64,000 nt of DNA from Rugalucina vietnamica (lineage: Eukaryota; Mollusca; Bivalvia; Lucinida; Lucinidae): positions 26,566,278 through 26,630,277 of the forward strand of contig OZ024876.1 of assembly GCA_964017185.1 (NCBI GenBank), written 5' to 3'. The notes beneath the pieces were generated by a model. The model ran no database searches and was not told where the DNA came from. It saw only the letters and a program-made list of their open reading frames with translations. The position numbers were made by a program, and so were the translations under genes. This document shows positions 57,060-64,000 of this stretch, in pieces (within the stretch, counting starts at the first letter, position 1; the number at the start of each line of letters is the position of its first letter).

Positions 57060-57311
57060 TCTGTGGCGATTGTTATTGTTTTATGTCTTGGTGTTGAAAG
57101 TTTTGTGCCTTATGTATGTTATCATATTTTAGTTAAGTTTAGGTAACTGAGTGGCCACCTATTGGGAAAATAGCTACTAATTCGGCTTAGGAAATGTATT
57201 CATGGAATAAGTACCTGGTTGTTAAATTAGTTTTTTTCCGACCTCGTTTGTTTTAGTGGGAATCCTTTTCTGATTGCGCCTTTTCCAGATCGTTGTCTAC
57301 TTGTACCTTTT
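57060..57311 (+). mobile_element. Penelope-like 3' tail fragment (m) inside array 2
   Basis: From CTGTGGCGATTGTTATTG to the terminus CTACTTGTACCTTTT. Array 1 shows the unoccupied site (GATTATT-CATAATCC), which fixes both ends to within a few bases. Confidence 0.88.
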
Positions 57312-57785
57312 CATAATCCGTAACTCGGAAAACAAAGATATCAGTCCGTAGCTCGAAATACAAAGATGTAAGTCCATGGCTTGGAATACAATGATATCAT
57401 CCAGTAGCTCGGAATACAAAGATATCAGCCAGTAGCTCGGAATACAAAGATATCAGCCAGTAACTCAGAATACAAACATATCAGTCAGTAGCTCGGAATA
57501 GAAAAAAAACTTCACTCAGTAGCTCGGAATACAAATTTAAAATATCAGCCAGTAGCTCGTAATACAAATATATCAGCCAGTAGCTCGGAATACACAGATA
57601 TCAGGCTGTAGCTCGGAAGACAAAAATATCAGTCAGTATCACGGAATACAAAATTATCAACCGGTAGCTCTGAATGCTAAAGTATCAGCCAGTAGCTCGG
57701 AATAAAACGATCAGCCAGTAGCTCGGAATACAAAGATATCAGTCAGTAGCTCGGAATACAAAGATATCAGTCAGTAGCTCGGAAT
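57312..57785. repeat. 28-bp minisatellite, array 2 (right part)
   Basis: About 17 units; ends GCTCGGAATGAACC as array 1 does. Confidence 0.93.
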
Positions 57786-58022
57786 GAACCCGATTTAATG
57801 AAATGACAACAGACAGAACAGATTCATTGTTGTTTTTGTTTAAGTTTTTCTTTGTTCAGTTTTTTCCAAGGGACTTAATACAATCTACCGTTGACGCAAA
57901 CACAACATGGAGTTATTCGACTTCACACATGTTCAAATAGAAACGACATATTCGATGGAGACACTCAAGCTAGTGCTCAGTTTTGTTCGACGTAATTGGT
58001 ACACAAAACATCAATAATATAT
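57786..58022. repeat. Duplicated spacer (counterpart of 51.83-52.06 kb)
   Basis: CCAAGGGACTTAATACAATC and TTTTGTTCGACGTAATTGGT shared with block B. Confidence 0.75.
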
Positions 58023-58256
58023 GAGCCGTCTTTTGGGAAACCAACAATGTGGTTTCCGAACAGGTCCGACACAAACCGGCCTGTACAAGCACAGAAGAGA
58101 GCTAGAAGCTTGAAATTTCGGATTGAAGGAACATGAGGAATTGTACTATCCGAGTAGCGAAAACAAAGACGCTGATCAGCTTCGCGGTTACCGCAAAGCT
58201 GATCTGCGTCTTTATTTTCGCCTATGCAGATTGTTGGTTTTCCCATGAGGCGGCTC
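58023..58256 (-). mobile_element. Family B foldback MITE, copy 8 (best copy)
   Basis: 234 bp. Termini GAGCCGTCTTTTGGGAAACC and GGTTTTCCCATGAGGCGGCTC-type complement, flanked by TATAT on both sides (TA target likely). The inner hairpin is GCTGATCAGCTTCGCGGT with its complement. The counterpart at 52.06 kb is empty. Confidence 0.9.
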
Positions 58257-58763
58257 ATATATACTTGTCAAAATTGCTAACTGAACATTTTTGAACACTT
58301 CTTTCCGATTATTTCTAAATCTGTGTGTAGGAAATGAAATGAGAGCAGTACGAATGTTAATTGTCCTTAGGTTAAAGAAGAAGAAAACCGGAATTCTGAT
58401 TGCGGAACGTAGCCAAAAGTCGGTTTGTTTGGTATAGTTTGCGACATTAAATATCGAAAGCAAAACTGAATGCATTTTATATGGCATAATTTGATAACGA
58501 GACTAACAAAAGACATAGAGACATTATCTATATAAAGACACAAGATGCTTGAACGAGGACTACCTATATATTATAGTACTTCACTTTCCTACCATAATTT
58601 GCCATTTTGATTTATGTGTTTGGAATCGAATATTGTCCTGAAGAGGTTTGGTCAGATCCCCGTAGGACCCCTGTTAGGTTTTTGATGGTTTTAAGTTGTC
58701 ATTTATTCCAGTTATTGTGGTTTTAAAAGTAGCCGAAACTATAGACAATAAGCTTAGAGAGAG
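58257..58763. other. Spacer, part duplicated
   Basis: 58257-58430 continues the match with 52.07-52.23 kb; the rest shows nothing. Confidence 0.5.
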
Positions 58764-59398
58764 CTTTGAGACCAGCGAGGGTATTCTGAGAAATCAGAAA
58801 TTTGTTATCGGTTTAGATTTTATATCTAACCAACGTTTAATATATTTGGCTCTGTTTGGATAATGCCAGATTTTGTATCGATTGTCCTGTTGAACGATGC
58901 AAAATTACGCTATTTCTCTTTGGCTCCATTTTGCCAAATCTAAAGGGTCACCGAAGCGGCTCATGTAGCCGAAACCGCACATGGCCCAGCCATTTTCTCA
59001 TTAATACGCTCACTGCTCTTAAAGGGTCTCAGTTCTATTTTTATTTGCGTCGTGTGGCGGCCCTTAAAAGTATCCCCATACATCACCCATAGTGCAAATT
59101 ATATTTTTATTGGTCTTTTGAGATCAGCGAGAGTACTCTGAGAAATCATGAGTTTATTATCGGTTCAAATTCATTTTCTAACCAACGTTTAATATAGTTG
59201 GCTCTGTTTGGATAATACTTGTCTTTGTATTGACTGTCTTGTAGAATGTTGCAAAATTACAGTATTTCTCTTTGACTCCATTTTGCCAAATCTGAAGGGT
59301 CACTGAAGAGGCTTAAGTAGCCGAAACCGCGGAATGGCCCATCCCTTTGCTCATTAATATGCTCCCTGCTCTTAAAGGATCTCAGTTTTATTTTTATT
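58764..59398. repeat. Two tandem ~351-bp repeat units
   Basis: Units start near 58764 and 59115 (CTTTGAGACCAGCGAG, CTTTTGAGATCAGCGAG). They share TAACCAACGTTTAATATA, GCTCTGTTTGGATAAT, GCCAAATCTAAAGGGTCACC and CTCATTAATACGCTCACTGC. A third, partial unit is at 55.16-55.35 kb. Confidence 0.85.
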
Positions 59399-59471
59399 AG
59401 AACTAGAATGCATTTGATTTATCTTAACGTTATCCGTCTTTACTGTCTGACATTCTTTTGCGATCGCCATC

Positions 59472-59732
59472 TTATCAGAAAAACATGCCATTGGAATGTG
59501 TACCCCCTAAAATTCCACTTTTATGTAGAAAAAAATGGGATTTTCAGGGGTATGCTACTTTAAATTTATCATTTTTATCTAAAACATAGTCCATGGGTAC
59601 TTGTGCTTCTGACGTGTACCCACAATTAATATTTTGAGCAAACATATCAAAATTATCATTTTTTCCGACGAAATTTTCAAGTTTTAATGCTGAATAAATC
59701 GCTGTATATTGCACGGGCATGTTTTCGTAATG
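59472..59732 (+). mobile_element. Family A foldback MITE, copy 11
   Basis: Left AGAAAAACATGCCATTGGAA, right GCACGGGCATGTTTTCG. The central hairpin is shortened. Confidence 0.8.
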
Positions 59733-60354
59733 TTTTTATTTGATTTATACATGTGCCTAGCAGGGGAAGAGCTAGTCATCTGGCTCTTCAAACGTGTTGC
59801 TAAAATTTAAATGAAGCCCTGTGTTACCTTTTATTACTTGTACCTGGTTTGGCATTCTTAACCTATTCTTATTCACATGGGAGATAAACGCCTGTAAAAC
59901 ATGTAGCAGTATAGTGGCTTCGAATTGTAGTGTGTATGAATGGTAGAAGCCTATACAATTTAGGCAGCATACAGTGGCCCTGTCGTGAACGTTATACACG
60001 AGTGTGCGCCAATGTGAATGAAACGTATTTGTTTCGTACATATGTTCCTGTAATTACAAGAGATTTATGATAAATGGAATGAAGGTATGCGAGGTGTTTG
60101 CTATGTTCTTTCCAAATGTTGGAATGTAAATGAGTGTTACTCTGTGTTCTGTAATTTGTTTTCGATGTATGGACAGTCAATATGTTTAGAAGTTAATTAG
60201 ACGTCAATAACCTAAACATTTATCAAAATGATCCGCGTCTATGGAGAACCTAAGTTATATCACATACATCATTCCTGAACACTGTATACATCTTCGGTTA
60301 TTTACAGCGAAACAAACTATCTAGCCTTGCCAAAGGCTTAGAAATTTAGAAATA
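59733..60354. repeat. Duplicated spacer (counterpart of 52.79-53.41 kb)
   Basis: GTGGCCCTGTCGTGAACGTT, GAATGAAACGTATTTG and GTTCTTTCCAAATGTTGGAA match block B closely; it lacks the MITE found at 53126. Confidence 0.75.
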
Positions 60355-60678
60355 CCGTATTCGTTCTAATTAGCACACAGTGCGCTTAACATTTCAAAAT
60401 TACTAAACCTCAATGTTACAAAATATTCTTCTAATTAGCACACACTACGAACAAAAACAGCACATCAAAATGCTGAAATAACATTGTCAAATGTATCAAT
60501 GGTGATGTCATTCAAATTGTTGCAAAGTAGTTTTTGATCATTTACGGTTAAGTTTAAATGCGTCTAATGCGGTATTAGTGTATAGAATTAGTGTAAAATA
60601 CCAATATACTGTTTGCGAATTGTGCGCTTATGTACATGCTTTTTGGAGCATGTGTGCTAATTAGAACGTATACGGAAC
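60355..60678. mobile_element. Family D inverted-repeat element, copy 2
   Basis: About 324 bp, termini CCGTATTCGTTCTAATTAGC and GCTAATTAGAACGTATACGG. Confidence 0.82.
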
Positions 60679-61402
60679 ACCTTTCTGGATTTTCACTTCT
60701 AAAAATATTATTTTCAGTTTTTGTGGCCAGTCTATAATGTGGCTCAGCCAACTCGACTGCAGAAAATTCATTTGTAGACTAGCTTGACTCTCTGAAGTGT
60801 TTGAAGATTGGCTAAAGTAAAAAATATGAAAACAATAACCGTTTCATAATATTATGTTTTACAGACTAGTAGCTAGTCTACCAACTATCATATGTTTGCT
60901 GATAAATAAAATATGTATAATCATCTATTTTAATCATTTAAAATATCAATAAGTACTTAAATGTATACATCTGGAGTAATTTGCTATCACAAACCTGTAA
61001 ACACAACTTGCTATAGTACCGCTGTGCAAATATAGTTTCACATGTAATATTTTGTTATTGCCCTACAAATGTACCATCTTTTGTTAGCGTTGGCTGTATT
61101 CAGTTTTCACAGACTTACAGGTAACATCGCTACCCCGTTTAAAGTAATACAACAGATCCATTATTTTTACTTCGGTCATTCGACGAAATTGGGGCATTCA
61201 TCGAATTTTTGGTATGAAGTTTAGGGCTTTCGGTGTTCTTGTTAATTTGAATAACGGCAAAGACAACGCTAACAAATTGTGACATGTTTGTAATGCAGTT
61301 GTGATACTCCAGTTGTGGTTCTAACGGGGAATCTGACTGGCCACCTTGAGTTAAGTAGCTGGTCTGCATCAGTACCTGTTTGTCACAGTGTTTGGTAAGG
61401 GC
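60679..61402. repeat. Outer remnant of the receptor-array segment
   Basis: 60.72-60.88 kb (GACTAGTAGCTAGTCTA, GGCCAGTCTATAATGTGGCT) resembles 40.58-40.76 kb in the 1.5-kb unit. 61.27-61.40 kb resembles the 5' module before fragment k. No receptor coding is found here. Confidence 0.55.
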
Positions 61403-61650
61403 CATGTCAAACCGGTTTAAGCCCACAGTAATGCTTTAGTACAGATCGTTCACAGGCTATACTAATTGTTTTATGTTTTGGTGTTGAAGTTTTATGTTGT
61501 TTGCACCTTATGCACGTTTTGATATATTCAGTCATTTTGTGACCGCTTATTGGGAATAACTGTACCTCGGCTTATGGTATGGCTCTCTAAGAGTTGATTC
61601 AGTTTTTCCACATCGGTTGTTTGGAGTGGGAATTTCTTTCTGATTGCGCC
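61403..61650 (+). mobile_element. Penelope-like 3' tail fragment (n)
   Basis: From GGGCCATGTCAAACCGG to TCTGATTGCGCC. The terminus is missing and a family A MITE follows within ten bases. Confidence 0.75.
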
Positions 61651-61658
61651 ACCTACAG

Positions 61659-61899
61659 CATCAGGAAAACATGTCCATGAAAAGAATATCCCCTTGAAAC
61701 GCACAGTTATATAGGAAAAGTGGGGTTTGCAGGGGTATACCTATTTTTTCTTAGCCGCGGCGAGGCGGTTCTAACGTGTACCCACAATATATGTTTGGAG
61801 CAAAAAATAAGACAAAATATAAAAGTTTTCTAATGAAAATTATTCATTTTTGATAACTTAAAAAATCTCTGTATTTTGCATGGGCATGTTTTCGTAATG
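61659..61899 (+). mobile_element. Family A foldback MITE, copy 12
   Basis: Termini CATCAGGAAAACATGTCCAT and TGCATGGGCATGTTTTCG. The left hairpin arm is deleted. Confidence 0.82.
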
Positions 61900-62081
61900 G
61901 TGTACGTTTACCTTTCCATATATCCATATAAATACACGTTCTAAGGAAGTTTTATTGCTGTCGGGTAACTTGTTTAATATTCAATTATTTTTACACAATT
62001 TATCTAAAAATATTACCTTAGTGTGTACAAAGGACCATTTCTTTCAAAGATTCCAAATGATGTTTCGCCAATATCTCAAAT

Positions 62082-62317
62082 ATTACCACAAAAATATGTC
62101 CGTGTAATGTATATCCCCTAGTACCCCACTTTTACGCAGTGAAACTGCGGTTTACATGTGCATTGTCTTTATTTCTGACCCGAACCATTAATTGTGGGTA
62201 CTCAAAATCTGTGGCTTGAGTAAATGTAAGAAAGACATTAATATTTTTCAAATAGAAATTTTCAATTTTTACAACTTAAGAAAATGATGCATGTTGCATG
62301 GGCATGTTTTCGTAATG
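62082..62317 (+). mobile_element. Family A foldback MITE, copy 13
   Basis: Termini AAAATATGTCCGTGTAATG and TTGCATGGGCATGTTTTCG; the hairpin right arm is deleted. Confidence 0.78.
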
Positions 62318-62580
62318 GCGGCGGCAATAGCAAGAACTTCATCTAGTCAGGTTGTGATAAAATGTTCTGCCAGTTAACAGGTACACGGCAATAAATAATA
62401 ATAACAACTTCAAAGAAACGTTGCATTTATCTGTGATTGTTTCTTACAATACATCTTCAATCATCTAACAAATTCTGACATATGAACACAATGATGAGGA
62501 AATATAATTCAGTATTCGTATAGACAGAATCATGTTTTTTTAATCCATTTGTGCCATTGCTTAATTTTATGGTTAAAGGT

Positions 62581-62775
62581 CTGGGCCCAGTTGTTCAAAA
62601 CTAACGACGTCGTTAGTTAACGTTTCGTTAAAATTTCAAACATTAATATTACAAATACACTGTTATTTTTTGTTGAAAAAATGTGAGAATCCTTTGCACT
62701 GCTGATATTTGCTTAACCAATTTATGTCTTAACAATATCGTTAAGCTAACGATGCTTTGAACAACTAGACCCTGG
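62581..62775. mobile_element. Foldback MITE, family G
   Basis: 195 bp bounded by GGGCCCAGTTGTTCAAAAC and complement-like TTTGAACAACTAGACCC. Inner CTAACGACGTCGTTAGTTAA and TTAAGCTAACGATG also pair. Single copy. Confidence 0.75.
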
Positions 62776-62990
62776 TACATATCGGGACGGTCAGTTATCC
62801 TAACCACCTTGTTCCTGGACAATGGGGAAGCCTCACAGAGGCAGATTATCATACTATGAATAAACAAGTCAATCTTCACTATCTGACCAACGCTCTCATA
62901 GTATCAGTGTAAGAAAGAATGTCTTGCTGATCTGATTCAATACGAATCAGACACAATGTCGTTGTCGCGGTATAATTATAGTTTTAAATT

Positions 62991-63102
62991 GAGCCTTAGC
63001 ACGAGAAAACAAAGACGCTGATCAGCTGTGCAGTTACTGCACAGCTGATCTGCGCTTTTGTTTTCGCATAAGCAAATGGTTGATTTTCTGATGCAGCGGC
63101 TC
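62991..63102 (+). mobile_element. Family B foldback MITE, short form (copy 9)
   Basis: 112 bp: GAGCCTTAGC, then a perfect hairpin GCTGATCAGCTGTGCAGT with complement inside AAAACAAAG/CTTTTGTTTT arms, ending GATGCAGCGGCTC. Much of the usual right half is deleted. Confidence 0.82.
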
Positions 63103-63483
63103 ATTATCATTACGTACATGATACCACATAGTCCACTCAAATACGTCAAATATCTCAGCAGGTATGTCAGCATAATCATGATCAGCTGGTAATGAATTTT
63201 AGGAATATTATTCGTCTACACTCAGAATCACTCAGTTCTTTGACTTGCCCCTAGAGCCCTTAGATCATGCAAACCTCAATTTCACTTAATATTAGACATT
63301 TTTCACTTTTGAACGTAAATGCTGCTGGTGCGTGCGGTTACGACTTTCTGTGTGATGGGGGACGACTCGTGAGGGCATATGTGAGACTAAGACGAGGGGC
63401 AATATGAAGAATTACACAGTCAAAACTACCAACAGCCCAACGGAGACGAATTAAATAAGACATGCAATAAATGTTACAGTGTA
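63103..63483. other. Gene-free stretch, nothing recognised
   Basis: Spacer before the tRNA-like unit. Confidence 0.4.
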
Positions 63484-63573
63484 GGACGTCTATCTCTGTA
63501 GCTCAGTAGGTAGCAAGCTAGGATTCAAAACGAAAGGTTCTGGGTTCGAGTCCTGGTCCGTCCGCTTTTTTTT
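63484..63573 (+). ncRNA. tRNA-like pol III unit (tRNA pseudogene or SINE head)
   Basis: A box TAGCTCAGTAGGTAGCA (63499-63515), B box GGTTCGAGTCC near 63543-63553, and a T8 terminator directly after (63566-63573). A T arm can be drawn (CTGGG-TTCGAGT-CCTGG) and GGACG/CGTCC could close the ends. However, the 5' part is about eight bases too long before the A box and no normal anticodon arm forms. A functional tRNA is therefore unlikely. Confidence 0.5.
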
Positions 63574-64000
63574 CTTTTCTTTATTTGTCTCCCCTGTGAC
63601 AATAAAGCTAAGGAAATAAAATAAAATGTATTATCAGCTGATTATTTTTATTGGCGAATGCAAGAATCAGGAAATGCCCTTGTGCATAAAATACTTAAAT
63701 CGTAAAGGAATTGAAGTGCGAGACGGCACGTCACATTAATGTTTCTCTCTTGTTGACTTTTAACCTGTTGAAATCGACAGCTCGATCGTATTTGTTTTGG
63801 TAGAAGAGCTGATCTTCGAGCGATCCTCATGTCAATATTCCTTTCTTGGGGACATAAAAATGTTCATATTCTGAAGGCTTGTACAGGAATAATGTGGCTA
63901 GGATAAGTTAGCCACCCTGAATGACTTTAAATGTTTTCCGCGGACGTAAGGCACTAACTCAAATAGTATAGTGTACCTGTACAGACATATGTATATACAT
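63574..64000. other. Gene-free stretch at the right edge, nothing recognised
   Basis: Mixed-composition sequence. A 60-codon minus-strand frame (63648-63830) has no recognisable feature. Confidence 0.4.

Noticed and set aside
63484-63565. Functional tRNA gene
   Set aside because: A and B boxes and a T-run are present but the spacing before the A box is too long and no anticodon arm forms.
1-64000. LTR retrotransposon, retrovirus-like, Polinton or other capsid-bearing element
   Set aside because: No long terminal repeats, gag, integrase, envelope or capsid-type frames were recognised.

Overview
The window looks like nuclear DNA from a lophotrochozoan animal, most likely a bivalve mollusc. 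It is A+T rich, genes are sparse, and it is packed with short inverted-repeat (foldback) elements, tRNA-derived SINEs, microsatellites and retroelement tails of kinds common in bivalve genomes. The species assignment is inference. No bacterial-type operon, CRISPR array or LTR/virus-like element was recognised.

Host coding content is small. (1) At 5669-6775 (minus) lies an intact, intronless gene for a type II-like regulatory subunit of cAMP-dependent protein kinase. (2) At 43.8-44.8, 48.8-49.9 and 53.5-54.6 kb (all minus) lie three intronless, closely related seven-transmembrane receptors of the slime-mould cAMP-receptor-like (Dicty_CAR) class. They form a tandem array whose flanks are also duplicated, so the whole 39-61 kb region is a stack of diverged copies of one ancestral segment. 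Differences between the copies act as natural empty sites. They reveal later insertions: one element truncates the tail of receptor 1, two copies of one foldback family sit in reciprocal positions, and a retroelement tail sits inside a 28-bp minisatellite.

The rest is mobile DNA. The left edge carries the end of a LINE reverse transcriptase. At 1.6-3.7 kb is a retroelement with a Penelope-like reverse transcriptase frame and a ~620-bp 3' region. That 3' region recurs at least 13 more times in both orientations, one copy (33-34 kb) nearly identical. Around it are at least seven families of non-autonomous inverted-repeat elements (here called A to G), several nested in one another, plus tRNA-derived SINE-like units.

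Layout: 0-5 kb LINE, SINE and Penelope-like element; 5.7-6.8 kb kinase regulatory subunit; 7-27 kb a mosaic of foldback elements; 27.5-32.9 kb relatively repeat-poor with no gene I can name; 33-39 kb second Penelope-like copy and a TA-flanked transposon; 39-61 kb receptor array with a near-perfect 1.5-kb tandem duplication and two 28-bp minisatellite arrays; 61-64 kb foldback elements and a tRNA-like unit. Sharing cAMP as a theme does not show that the kinase subunit and the receptors work together, but the presence of both is worth noting.
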